Positions 15,698 to 23,588 of a stretch of 23,588 nt of DNA are shown here, in pieces. The stretch is from an uncultured Porphyromonadaceae bacterium (GTDB lineage: Bacteria > Bacteroidota > Bacteroidia > Bacteroidales > Muribaculaceae). The notes under the pieces are model-generated. The model did not search any database, had not been told where the DNA came from, and worked only from the letters and a program-made list of their open reading frames with translations. The translations under genes were made by a program, and so were the position numbers. The stretch spans positions 1 through 23,588 of the forward strand of contig CALAVE010000015.1 of the NCBI GenBank assembly GCA_937892215.1. The letters are read 5' to 3'. How positions within the stretch are numbered: position 1 is the stretch's first letter; the number at the start of each line of letters is the position of its first letter.

Positions 15698-18013
15698 ATG
15701 AGACGTAACATTATCCTGATTTTTATGGCTGCATTGGCATTAATAAGCTCGGCAACAGTTTATTTCGGAAAAGTAGTGGATGAAAACGACGTGGCAGTAG
15801 AATTCGCCACAGTAAGTCTGCTTAACACATCGGACAGCACGCTCGTCACAGGCAGCACAACCGACGAGAAAGGTGAATTCACCATTAATGCCCATGCTCC
15901 AAATGCGATAATAAGAGTCACCTACATTGGCTATCAGCCTATAGTCATAACAACCTCGGGAGATGCCGGAACGCTGAAACTTACGCCTGAGAGCACAATG
16001 CTTGCCGACGTTACCGTGACGGCTTCACGCCCCACCTACCACCTTACCACCGAAGGCATCAGCACCGACGTGGAAGGCACGTTGCTGGGCCGCGTGGGAA
16101 CGGCAAGCAAGGTCCTTGAGAACCTGCCCGGAGTACAAAAGAAAGGCGACGGGATAGAAGTGTTCGGTAAGGGCAAACCGCTTATCTACGTTAACGGCAG
16201 GATTCTGCGCGACAACTCCGAACTGGAGCAAATCCAGAGCGGTGATATCAAGAGCGTGGAACTTATCACCAATCCGGGGGCAAAATACAAGGCCGACGTG
16301 GAATGCGTAATTATCATCAAGACCAAGCGTCCACAAGGGGAAGGCTTTTCATTCAACACACAGGCAAGTTACTATCGCAGTTACAACAACGACCTGGATC
16401 TGGGCATCAACTGGAACTACCGCCACCACGGACTTGACGTCTTCGGCAGTGTGTGGTACAATGACGACCGATATCTGCACCGAAGCGACATCTTTCTCGA
16501 AGTTAACACCGACAAGCAATGGCGTATGGACGAGCATAGTAAATACAACACACTCCACCGCTCCATCTATGCCTCACTGGGCGCAAACTACGTATTCAAC
16601 GACAACCATGCCATAGGGTTCAGATACGACTCTAAGGGGTGGTTCCGCAACGAGACGACAGGAAGTTTCGTGGCCGACATAATCGCCAACGGCGAATTCT
16701 ACGACCATCTGGAGAACGCGATAAACAATGAGACCAAGACCAATATGCCACACACACTCAACGCTTATTACAACGGCCGCATGGGCAAGACCTGCATTGA
16801 CTTCAACACCGACTATGTGTTCTCGAAAGAGCGCACAAGCGATTTCAACGATGAAATGAGCCAAGAACGCGAAAGCCGCACTGTGACAAGCCGCAGCACG
16901 GTTCGTAATCAGTTGTGGGCCTCAAAACTGGTGCTCTCATGGACACTATGGGGCGGCAACCTGCAGGCGGGTGCGGAATACGACCTCACGAATCACAACG
17001 ATGACTACATTAACCCTGAAAAAATAGTTCCTACCACCTACACAGAACATCGTGAGCGCAACTACACATTCTTCACCGAGTATTCACACCCTCTCCCGTT
17101 CGGCCAGTTGCGGCTGGGACTGCGCAACGAGAACGTAACCAGCAACTACTATAACGCCGGCGTACGGATAGCCGACCAGAGTCGCACTTACCATCATATT
17201 TTCCCCAGCGTGGGGTTAATGGCACGGGTCGGGCAGGTGCAGATAATGGCAAACTACGGCATGAAAATACAACGTCCCTACTACTTTATGCTCAGCGGAG
17301 CCGTGTCCTACGCCAACCGATTCACATGGGAGAAGGGCAACCCCATGCTCAAGCCAATGATTCTGAATGAGGCAAGCCTGATGGCAATGTGGCGTTGGAT
17401 AAACGTAACGGTACGCTACAAGCACACACGCGATGCGATACTCAACGTGGCAGAAGAGGCCGAAGGAAATCCGGAAACCACAATAATAACGCGAGCCAAT
17501 CTGCATCATTCAGACGCCATCTTATCAATGGTGACACTTAACCCTAAGTTCGGCATCTATCAGCCATCGTTGTCGATAGGTATGATTAAGGACTGGTGCA
17601 AGATCCAGTCACCCGCGGGATTTATAAGTCCTAAGAAACCGGTATTTATCGTGCAGTTCAGCAACAACATCCGCATCACCCCCACCCTTACCGCAAGTGC
17701 CAACCTATCATTCACGTCAAAGGGCGACCAGATGAACTTAAGTATTGTTAAACCAACCTGGTACACATACGTCAGCCTAACAAAAACTTTCCTCGACGAC
17801 CGACTGAGCGTGCAGATTGCAGGCCACAACTTGCTCAACACGCAGGATAACATTAAGATTAACTATGGGACACGCACGCTATTAGACAAAAGCCTTCGCG
17901 GCTCCCGTCAGTTAGAAGTCACCGTGCGATACAAATTCAACGCCACGGGCAGCAAATGGCGCGGCAGCGGGGCCGGTGAAAGCGAAAAGGCTCGCTTCAG
18001 CTCCGGCAACTGA
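15698..18013 (+). CDS. TonB-dependent receptor-like outer-membrane protein (OMP_b-brl_3 type)
   Basis: A 771-residue outer-membrane protein. An N-terminal signal peptide (about 1-20) is followed by a CarboxypepD-reg-like beta-sandwich (about 22-100; GKVVDENDVAVEFATVSLL ... TYIGYQPI), a plug domain (about 103-215; VTVTASRPTYHL, SKVLENLPGVQKKGDGI, PLIYVNGR, IKSVELITNPGAKYKADV) and a large barrel (about 220-750) rich in alternating aromatic strands. The tail, WRGSGAGESEKARF, matches the glycine-rich end often seen in this family. Such proteins are usually TonB/ExbBD-driven importers or close relatives; no TonB box is recognisable before the plug and the substrate cannot be told. No SusD-like lipoprotein lies next to it, so it is not part of a standard polysaccharide utilisation pair. 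It appears to be a single-gene unit, ended by the terminator at 18052-18086. Confidence 0.9.
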   Translation: MRRNIILIFMAALALISSATVYFGKVVDENDVAVEFATVSLLNTSDSTLVTGSTTDEKGEFTINAHAPNAIIRVTYIGYQPIVITTSGDAGTLKLTPESTMLADVTVTASRPTYHLTTEGISTDVEGTLLGRVGTASKVLENLPGVQKKGDGIEVFGKGKPLIYVNGRILRDNSELEQIQSGDIKSVELITNPGAKYKADVECVIIIKTKRPQGEGFSFNTQASYYRSYNNDLDLGINWNYRHHGLDVFGSVWYNDDRYLHRSDIFLEVNTDKQWRMDEHSKYNTLHRSIYASLGANYVFNDNHAIGFRYDSKGWFRNETTGSFVADIIANGEFYDHLENAINNETKTNMPHTLNAYYNGRMGKTCIDFNTDYVFSKERTSDFNDEMSQERESRTVTSRSTVRNQLWASKLVLSWTLWGGNLQAGAEYDLTNHNDDYINPEKIVPTTYTEHRERNYTFFTEYSHPLPFGQLRLGLRNENVTSNYYNAGVRIADQSRTYHHIFPSVGLMARVGQVQIMANYGMKIQRPYYFMLSGAVSYANRFTWEKGNPMLKPMILNEASLMAMWRWINVTVRYKHTRDAILNVAEEAEGNPETTIITRANLHHSDAILSMVTLNPKFGIYQPSLSIGMIKDWCKIQSPAGFISPKKPVFIVQFSNNIRITPTLTASANLSFTSKGDQMNLSIVKPTWYTYVSLTKTFLDDRLSVQIAGHNLLNTQDNIKINYGTRTLLDKSLRGSRQLEVTVRYKFNATGSKWRGSGAGESEKARFSSGN

Positions 18014-18051
18014 TACAAACCACGTAAATGCTTCATCATAATTTTAGCCCG

Positions 18052-18086
18052 AAAAGCGCACCTCGTTCGTGAAGAGGTGCGTTTTT
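18052..18086 (+). terminator. Rho-independent terminator after the TonB-dependent receptor gene
   Basis: CGCACCTC (18057-18064) and GAGGTGCG (18074-18081) form a perfect 8-bp stem around a nine-base loop. The stem is flanked by AAAAG and followed by TTTTT (18082-18086), which can extend the pairing. This is a textbook intrinsic terminator. Confidence 0.88.
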
Positions 18087-18185
18087 CAACTATGATACCT
18101 ATGTTCAACACATTTGTATGCGGAGTCACCCAATTAACTATTGTTAAATTCAGCAGAGTACAACGTTAATATGAATTAAAAAATG

Positions 18186-18193
18186 TAAATTTG
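18186..18193 (+). promoter_or_regulatory. -7 promoter element for the PI-PLC operon
   Basis: TAAATTTG matches the Bacteroidetes -7 consensus exactly. No good TTTG is visible 18-21 bases upstream. Transcription would begin near 18198-18200, just before the structured leader at 18203, with a leader of about 100 bases before the ATG at 18296. Confidence 0.55.
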
Positions 18194-18202
18194 CAATGAT
18201 TA

Positions 18203-18274
18203 TAGAGGGTCGCGTTGGGTGGTCATAACGGGTTCTACCCCTTATGCGACTCTAAATGAGATCTTATAGAGCCC
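18203..18274 (+). promoter_or_regulatory. Structured, possibly switching RNA leader of the PI-PLC operon
   Basis: TAGAG-GG-TCGC (18203-18213) pairs with GCGACTCTA (18246-18254), with a two-base bulge. Within it, ATAA-C-GGG (18225-18232) pairs with CCC-C-TTAT (18238-18245) around the loop TTCTA. A downstream segment, TAGAGCCC (18267-18274), can instead pair with GGGTTCTA (18230-18237) over eight positions with one G-U, or with CTCTA (18250-18254). The alternative folds exclude each other. The second ends 21 bases before the start codon. I recognise no known riboswitch class. The T-arm-like GGTTC does not belong to a complete tRNA. Regulation by switching is inference from pairing alone. Confidence 0.4.
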
Positions 18275-18295
18275 ACAAACAAACAGACTAAATCA

Positions 18296-19516
18296 ATGAA
18301 ACGAAACTTTTCCGTTATCGTTTTGACCTTCTTGGCTGCGGCATTGCTGAGCAGTTGTGACGACCCGAAAGTTGCTTTCAACGAAGAAACGCTCGACATT
18401 CCCTTCCTCTTCTCTGAAGGCTATCAGGACGAAATCCAGTACCCTTACGAACTTGCGACACCGGCATCCGACTGGCTATCCATGATTAAGGATGAGACAA
18501 AGGTATGCAAACTTAGCATCCCCGGCACACACGATTCCATGACCGGAATGGGGTTCTATCTGCCAGTGATAAAGAACATCTCCAACATGACCGCAATCAG
18601 CCAGCTCTGTACATTCGACGAACAGATGAACAACGGAATCCGATTCTTCGACTTCCGTCCTGTGGTGGGAATTGATACCCTTGCCACCGACCCCGAAGAA
18701 AAGCAGATTCTAAGGCTTGCCCACGGATTCACCGAAGTGAATGTGAAATTTGAGGAAGCCCTCGACTGGATGCAGGAATACCTCGGTCAGCACCCAAGCG
18801 AGTTTTTCATCGTAAAGATTCAGGCCGACAACGGTATGGAAAGTCAGCAAAACTGGACCTTGCTTCTCCACAAGTTACTCGACAAGTCAAAATATGACGG
18901 CTTCTTTATTAAAAATTGGCGTCCCGAAATCACCGTGGGTGAGATGCGCGGAAAGGTACTGATTCTGAGCCGATACAACCTCGTTCCACAAAACGACATA
19001 TACCACTACCCTATCGCCTACTGCGACTGGCCTGATGAAGACCCCGATGTAAATGAAGAAATCGACCCTGCGGCACAGCGCTCTTGCGCCATCTACAACA
19101 TGGAAGACATGTCCATCAAGGCCACTCTCTATAAGCAGGACTACTACAAGACCACTACCGACAAGCGCATGGAAACTAAGAAGAAAACCGTCATCGACAT
19201 GATGCATAGCGCGCGCGAAGCAACAGCCGGAGATGAGAACATCTGGATTGTGAACCACTGCTCGGCCTACACTGAGGTGTCGCCCCGTGGCTATATCACT
19301 AACGCCTCCAATCTACACCCGCTGGTGATTGAAGACCTGCTCAACAACGAGGGCACCGTAGGTATCATGCCTATGGATATGGCTTGCCACGACTACGTGC
19401 ACGCCATCATCAACGGCGGAACACCTTACACCAGTGACTACCTCTACGGATTCCGTCCACTGACGCAGTCGCTCACTAATCTCCTCATCAAGTCGAACAA
19501 TAAATTTTTCAAATAA
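18296..19516 (+). CDS. Lipoprotein with phosphatidylinositol-specific phospholipase C X-like domain
   Basis: A 406-residue lipoprotein. The signal peptide ends in a lipobox (LSSC, C21). The next residues DD resemble the acidic lipoprotein export signal that sends Bacteroidetes lipoproteins to the cell surface. Residues about 58-380 match the bacterial PI-PLC X-like fold: LSIPGTHDSM with H79, GIRFFDFR (114-121) with D119 and R121, and LAHGF with H143. H79 and H143 correspond to the two general acid/base histidines of this family, and D119/R121 to the conserved Asp/Arg around the active site. The family cleaves phosphatidylinositol or GPI-type glycerophospholipids, or related phosphodiesters, to a cyclic phosphate product. 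The actual substrate is unknown. It is the first gene of a two-gene operon, six bases before the barrel gene, behind a structured leader. Confidence 0.88.
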   Translation: MKRNFSVIVLTFLAAALLSSCDDPKVAFNEETLDIPFLFSEGYQDEIQYPYELATPASDWLSMIKDETKVCKLSIPGTHDSMTGMGFYLPVIKNISNMTAISQLCTFDEQMNNGIRFFDFRPVVGIDTLATDPEEKQILRLAHGFTEVNVKFEEALDWMQEYLGQHPSEFFIVKIQADNGMESQQNWTLLLHKLLDKSKYDGFFIKNWRPEITVGEMRGKVLILSRYNLVPQNDIYHYPIAYCDWPDEDPDVNEEIDPAAQRSCAIYNMEDMSIKATLYKQDYYKTTTDKRMETKKKTVIDMMHSAREATAGDENIWIVNHCSAYTEVSPRGYITNASNLHPLVIEDLLNNEGTVGIMPMDMACHDYVHAIINGGTPYTSDYLYGFRPLTQSLTNLLIKSNNKFFK

Positions 19517-19522
19517 GACACT

Positions 19523-20371
19523 ATGAAAATCAGGATATTAACACTCGCAATACTTGCTGTTGCACTTGGCTCGATAAACGCCTTCGCTCAGAGCGAAACG
19601 GACAAAAACAGCAAACTGCATTCACCTGCCGGCCTGTTCAACCACCTGTCAGTTGGTATCAGCACAGGTCTGTCAGGTACCGGTATTGACGTAACTATGC
19701 CCGTGCATCGGCTTATGACAGTACGTGCCGGATACTCCGGACTTCACTTCGGTGAAATAAAGTTCAAAGCCATCAATACCGCTCAAGACCTCGCAGCATC
19801 TGCACTCGTTGAGGACGATGCAATTCGCAGGGCTCAGATGGCCGACAAGATAGAACTTGCAGTTAAGCCCAACTTCTGGAACGCATTCCTGCTTGCCGAG
19901 ATTCATCCATTTACCAACGAGAGTTTCCATTTCACTGCAGGTTTGTACTTCGGCAGCAAGAACTTCCTCCATTTCCGCAACACTAACGAGGGTGCACTTG
20001 CATTCCTCTACGATGCAAACAACAAGGTGGATGACTACAACCGCGCATTCAACACCCACTTCAGTCCCGTGGGACTCAAGTTCGGTGACTATGTGTTCAC
20101 CGCCGACGAGCGCGGTAACATCGACGTGATGATGAAAACCAACGCCGTAAAGCCCTACCTGGGAATCGGTTTCGGAAAGCACATCGCAGAGAAGCACCGC
20201 CTCAGCGTAGCCTTCGACCTTGGTCTCATCTTCTGGGGCACGCCCAAATTTGTGCTGAACAACGGCACGGAAATTAAATCTTCGGGCAGAGAGGCCGGTA
20301 TTACACAAGTTTTCTCGTGGTTAAAGGCTTGGCCTAACCTGCAGATAAAACTCGCCTACAAGATATTCTAA
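19523..20371 (+). CDS. Small outer-membrane beta-barrel protein of unknown function
   Basis: A 282-residue protein with a clear signal peptide (1-22, cut near AFA/QSE) and no lipobox. The mature part shows alternating amphipathic strands (HLSVGISTGLSGTGIDVTMP; LMTVRAGYSGLHF; HFTAGLYFGSKNFL; RLSVAFDLGLIFWG) and ends in LQIKLAYKIF, with the terminal phenylalanine typical of BAM-inserted barrels. It has an internal charged loop (about 75-112, EDDAIRRAQMADK). I do not recognise a specific family. It starts six bases after the PI-PLC lipoprotein gene, so the pair is co-transcribed and may act together at the outer membrane; that link is inference. It is followed by a strong intrinsic terminator. 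Confidence 0.8.
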   Translation: MKIRILTLAILAVALGSINAFAQSETDKNSKLHSPAGLFNHLSVGISTGLSGTGIDVTMPVHRLMTVRAGYSGLHFGEIKFKAINTAQDLAASALVEDDAIRRAQMADKIELAVKPNFWNAFLLAEIHPFTNESFHFTAGLYFGSKNFLHFRNTNEGALAFLYDANNKVDDYNRAFNTHFSPVGLKFGDYVFTADERGNIDVMMKTNAVKPYLGIGFGKHIAEKHRLSVAFDLGLIFWGTPKFVLNNGTEIKSSGREAGITQVFSWLKAWPNLQIKLAYKIF

Positions 20372-20413
20372 GTTACGCCACATTGGCAAATGATTAAATA
20401 TCTGTTTTTCAGG

Positions 20414-20444
20414 GAGCGTGAGCGACAGCTTGCGCTCTTTTTTT
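20414..20444 (+). terminator. Strong intrinsic terminator after the PI-PLC operon
   Basis: A 10-bp stem (20414-20423 with 20428-20437, with two G-T pairs) closes the four-base loop GACA and is followed by seven T residues (20438-20444). It lies 43 bases past the stop codon of the barrel gene. Confidence 0.9.
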
Positions 20445-20510
20445 GCACTTAGGAAGGGTTCGTGAGTATCCGTGCGAAAAAGGCCGTCTTCGTGGTTTGT
20501 GATTTTATAG

Positions 20511-20541
20511 TGACCTTTGCTGGAAAAAACAGTAAAGGTCA
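20511..20541 (-). terminator. 12-bp hairpin just past the phage-like gene
   Basis: A 12-bp inverted repeat (20511-20522 with 20530-20541, one G-T pair) surrounds a seven-base loop GAAAAAA. On the - strand it begins three bases beyond the stop codon of the phage-like gene, so a terminator for that gene is the simplest reading. No T tract follows on the - strand, so it could instead be a recombination or attachment structure at the element's edge. Confidence 0.5.
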
Positions 20542-20544
20542 TGT

Positions 20545-23500
20545 TTAATCTGAATGAAAACAACCGCATCGTGATGGCGCAGCATCCCACTGACACTCCG
20601 CCAGGGTGATGTCATCAGCCAGGTCCACGTACGTGCGCTTTGCAGCATACACCTTGTTATAGTCTGTCTTCGAATCCGAAAGGGGTGCCTTGCTAAGACC
20701 GCTACGCTTCGCCAGTTCCTTTGAGGCAAGGCTGCGCACCGACTCGTCTCCGGCATCAAACGCCTCGCCCAAAGCATCAGTCTCCATACCCTCCATGCGT
20801 TCCTTGATGGTCTTGTTTGCCTTGTCGGTAAACTTCCCGATGCGCTCCTCATCGTCCCATGACCACAGAGAGAAGAAACGCCCACGCTTAACCTTGAACT
20901 CGGCATAACGCTCGGCAAGTTGTGCAGGGGTGTACTTGCTCACTTCGTCACCGCTCAGACCTACCTCGTCGAAATACATCTTGTCGATTTGGCTTTGTGG
21001 AACTTGAAGAATACGAGAAATACAGATAGTTGCCTCATGTGCCAGTGCGGGGTCGTCACCGCAAGCGTCCATGATAGACAGGGCTACGTCGGTAATGCTT
21101 TGTGGGTTCACACCAAGACCCGCTTGAACAATGAGGTTAATCATGTCATTCAGTGCCTCTGTGTGCTGACTATTGCCCAATTTTTGTAACGCTGCCATGA
21201 TGTCGCTTGTCAGCGGCATGTCCTTACTCAGATAGGCAGGGTTGCCCTCACCTGTAAGCATCATCTGTCCTGCTTGGCTCATAAGATCGCCACCTGTCAG
21301 CCCCTCGACGCTGCCAAATGTGGTGTGCGCCCAAACATCATCCCACATCTTCTGCTTCTCGTCTTCATCATCGCCGAACAGCAGGTATGGCAGATATGCA
21401 CCCAAGTTCCATGCAAGCTGCATGATGTAGCCGAATGTCGCAACGCGCAGGGTGTCTTTCAGCATCTGCCGTCTGAACTTGCGCTTTGCGTTCTGCTCTG
21501 CCTGTGCCTCGTCGATACCGTCACGCACATACTGCTTCTTCATGAACTCGATGCTTCTTGCTCGCCCTCCCGGTGTGAGATTGTGTTTGAAGTTACGGAG
21601 TGCATCATGCAACTGTCGCTGATAAGACATAGAGGCATTGCGGAACACCGTGAACAACACGGACAACCAAGACCTATCAACCTGCATCGTCGAGGTAAAT
21701 GCGCCCTCACTTGACTGCTGGGTCTGATTGTAAAGCACCTCTGCGTCCTGCACGGCTTTCTTCTCTGCGTCGGCTTCGCTGTAACCGTCACGCAGGTATT
21801 GGGCAAGGCGTGTCTGATACATTGAATGTGCGCCGATGCAGACCGTCAAGGCATCCACAAAGGCATTGGGCGACATACCAGCACGGCTTGCAAGTTGCAT
21901 GATGCGTGTGCGCCACATCTTCCAGTCCATATCTGATTTCAACAGACGTGGGTCTCCACTCATACGGCTGCGCCAACGCTCATTGAAGATTGGCAGATGC
22001 TCCATGCTCCACTTCCATGCTCCTACAGGGTTGGCAATGTTCCTCAGCAAGTAGTCTGTTCTTGCTTCGGGAATGTATGCCGGCATGGAAAGGAACTGCT
22101 TTAAGGCTGTGAACATTCTGAACGACACCTTTGCTGCCGTTACACCCTTGGCAAAGTTCACTGCGGCTTCATCCAACTTTGTGCGAGGCGGTCTGTAGGT
22201 TCCTGATGCCATTTGGCAAACGTCGTTGAATTTCTTCCACAACTCTTTACCACTGCCGTAGATGGTGGTCATGTTCTGCACTTGGTTACGGAAACGCTTG
22301 TAGGTGCGTAACGTGTTGATGTCGCGGTTAAACTCTGCAAAGGCGTTCCAGTGTTCCATCTGTGCCACATGGTCAAGTATCACGCTCAATGCGTCTGCAC
22401 CTGTAATGTCAAGGGCAAGGGCATTGCGTCTGCGCTTGATGATGCTGCCTGTGGCGGTGCTGATGCCATCGCTCTTGTCGGGATTGTCAAGGTCTTCGGG
22501 CTTGTCGGCACGAGCATTGGCAAGTATCTTCAATGGGAAGTAATGCTCAATAGCGGCCATGGAAGCACCGAACATTCGCTTGTGCGTCTCGTTGTACTCG
22601 TTGCGCGTCTGCACAAGGAACTCGTCTTGCAACCAGTCGGCAAGTTCTATCAATCGTTTGTCAAGCACTTCTTCGATGTCTGCCACATTCTCCTCGGTGA
22701 TACCCATCTTGCGCAACTTCATACGTCCGTCAAGCATCTTGTTCACCATGTAGATATACATGAGGTTGCCCTGTGTCAGTTCGCGCTCCTGCATTTCACC
22801 GCCATTCCAAAACGACACTGTGCCTTTTGGCAACTTGCCGACACGACGGATAAGGTCGCCCCACGTCTTCACCATGCCACCGAACAACTCTGCGGCTTTG
22901 GCATCAAGGATGGCATTCTTGTCGCGCACACCCTTGATTTCTTTCTGACGTGCATCTACCCAGCCTCTCATGAAGCGGTTATACAGATAACCCTCACCGT
23001 TGGCACTCTTGCCTCCGAACATTCGCAGCATCTGGTCAAAGGTGGCGAGAGGAGCAAACACGAATGAAACAAACGAGTTGTTGACGAACTTGTCAGCAAA
23101 CGACGGCTTATAATGTTCGTTGCTCGGTCTGCCCTCCATGTCGCTGTTGGCATTGTGCTGTATCTCGCGGATGCGCTGTTTCTCGGCTTCCTTGAAGTCC
23201 TTGGCGTTGGCAATGCTCTCGCGGAGGCTGTCAGACAATCTGCCCACAAGGTCGAAGTAACTCTGCGCCCTCTCAATCTTGTTCTGACGGATTGCCTCTT
23301 GCAGACTGGCAATGTACTGGCGGTAACTGTCGGTGGCACGGTCGCGCTCGCTGGCATCGTCGTGTGCCTGTTTGATTTCCTCACGCAGTTTGCGCTCCTC
23401 TACCTTGCTGTCCTTGATGTTCTCGGCATACTCCAGCGCAAGTTGCAGTCCTGTGTACTCCAGTGCTGCTTCATCGGCTACGGCTACATCACTGCTGCCC

Positions 23501-23588
23501 ATGCGCTGTTGTGCCTCGCTGATGGCTTCCTCGATGTCGGTCTTCTCCCATCCGCGTGTTTTCTTAAACACTTTCATGGTGTGCGCTC
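20545..23588 (-). CDS. Large helical polyvalent/internal-virion-like protein, 5' partial
   Basis: The frame stays open to the window edge: upstream of the ATG at 23577 the codons read Ala-His-Thr with no stop, so the true start may lie outside. Numbered from that ATG, 1010 residues are present. The first 140 are highly charged helices, probably coiled coil (EERKLREEIKQAHDD). A long helical body follows with VVTAAKVS/RMFTALKQFLSMPAY-type hydrophobic stretches, and one or two membrane-like helices sit at about 705-732 (VATFGYIMQLAWNLGAYLPY) before an acidic GDDEDEKQK. No catalytic motif is visible. Such proteins occur in Bacteroides prophages and conjugative elements as large polyvalent proteins with LPD-type domains, or as internal virion proteins ejected with DNA. 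I favour this reading, without naming the exact LPD family. It runs opposite to the host genes and converges with the PI-PLC operon, suggesting the end of an inserted element. Confidence 0.65.
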   Translation of the reverse strand, partial: AHTMKVFKKTRGWEKTDIEEAISEAQQRMGSSDVAVADEAALEYTGLQLALEYAENIKDSKVEERKLREEIKQAHDDASERDRATDSYRQYIASLQEAIRQNKIERAQSYFDLVGRLSDSLRESIANAKDFKEAEKQRIREIQHNANSDMEGRPSNEHYKPSFADKFVNNSFVSFVFAPLATFDQMLRMFGGKSANGEGYLYNRFMRGWVDARQKEIKGVRDKNAILDAKAAELFGGMVKTWGDLIRRVGKLPKGTVSFWNGGEMQERELTQGNLMYIYMVNKMLDGRMKLRKMGITEENVADIEEVLDKRLIELADWLQDEFLVQTRNEYNETHKRMFGASMAAIEHYFPLKILANARADKPEDLDNPDKSDGISTATGSIIKRRRNALALDITGADALSVILDHVAQMEHWNAFAEFNRDINTLRTYKRFRNQVQNMTTIYGSGKELWKKFNDVCQMASGTYRPPRTKLDEAAVNFAKGVTAAKVSFRMFTALKQFLSMPAYIPEARTDYLLRNIANPVGAWKWSMEHLPIFNERWRSRMSGDPRLLKSDMDWKMWRTRIMQLASRAGMSPNAFVDALTVCIGAHSMYQTRLAQYLRDGYSEADAEKKAVQDAEVLYNQTQQSSEGAFTSTMQVDRSWLSVLFTVFRNASMSYQRQLHDALRNFKHNLTPGGRARSIEFMKKQYVRDGIDEAQAEQNAKRKFRRQMLKDTLRVATFGYIMQLAWNLGAYLPYLLFGDDEDEKQKMWDDVWAHTTFGSVEGLTGGDLMSQAGQMMLTGEGNPAYLSKDMPLTSDIMAALQKLGNSQHTEALNDMINLIVQAGLGVNPQSITDVALSIMDACGDDPALAHEATICISRILQVPQSQIDKMYFDEVGLSGDEVSKYTPAQLAERYAEFKVKRGRFFSLWSWDDEERIGKFTDKANKTIKERMEGMETDALGEAFDAGDESVRSLASKELAKRSGLSKAPLSDSKTDYNKVYAAKRTYVDLADDITLAECQWDAAPSRCGCFHSD

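Noticed and set aside
18220..18254. tRNA-like segment, because GGGTTC followed by ACCCC recalls a T arm
   Set aside because: The loop is five bases with TTCTA and not the seven-base T loop, and no D arm, anticodon arm or acceptor stem of tRNA length can be drawn.
19673..20308. 211-residue - strand open frame opposite the barrel gene
   Set aside because: The + strand gene has a signal peptide, barrel strands and operon spacing; the antisense frame has none of these.
20505..20918. - strand frame overlapping the end of the phage-like gene in another register, considered as a sign of a frameshift
   Set aside because: The main frame stays open with plausible helical composition to its own stop and hairpin, so nothing requires a frameshift.
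22351..23067. 238-residue + strand open frame inside the phage-like gene
   Set aside because: It is a cysteine- and histidine-rich shadow of the - strand gene, with no promoter or start context.
1..23588. CRISPR arrays, rRNA genes and insertion sequences
   Set aside because: I saw no regularly spaced repeats, no rRNA signature stretches, and no transposase motifs or terminal inverted repeats.

Overview
The window looks like a chromosomal segment of a gut-type Bacteroidales bacterium, probably near Muribaculaceae or Prevotella. This rests on gene families typical of the order (BspA-type LRR proteins, dockerin-like secreted proteins, a TamB/DUF4421 pair, an OMP_b-brl_3-type TonB-dependent receptor, a LES-like lipoprotein), on intergenic matches to the Bacteroidetes -7 promoter element TAnnTTTG, and on the near absence of Shine-Dalgarno sequences. 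Genus is inference. All genes but the last are on the + strand.

Region 1 (1-3542) holds three tandem, closely spaced genes for exported proteins that share a cohesin-like Ig-fold module plus a type-I dockerin-like pair of calcium loops. The first is cut by the window edge and also has a BIG2 domain and a sorting-like C-terminus. The second adds BspA-type LRRs. The third is a minimal cohesin-like plus dockerin protein. A hairpin terminator follows.

Region 2 (3773-13829) is a likely five-gene operon behind one promoter: nadE (glutamine-dependent NAD synthase), a TamB-family protein, a DUF4421 outer-membrane protein overlapping tamB by one base, tsaD (t6A tRNA modification) and cinA (with a PncC-type NMN amidase domain). 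Two pyridine-nucleotide enzymes flank envelope-biogenesis and tRNA-modification genes.

Region 3 (13919-15538) is a stand-alone gene with its own promoter and an unusually good ribosome binding site. It encodes an ABC/OLD-type ATPase fused to a DUF4435/TOPRIM-like domain, a layout that recalls single-gene PARIS- or OLD-type phage defence.

Region 4 (15698-18086) is an outer-membrane TonB-dependent receptor-like gene with a perfect 10-bp inverted repeat in its leader and a strong terminator behind it.

Region 5 (18186-20444) is a two-gene operon: a PI-PLC-like lipoprotein and a small outer-membrane beta-barrel. It is transcribed from a TAAATTTG promoter through a leader that can fold in two mutually exclusive ways, and it ends at a perfect intrinsic terminator.

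Region 6 (20511-23588), on the - strand, is the end of a large helical protein resembling phage/ICE polyvalent or internal virion proteins. Its coding frame runs off the window, so the right side is probably the edge of a prophage or other mobile element meeting the host chromosome around 20445-20545.
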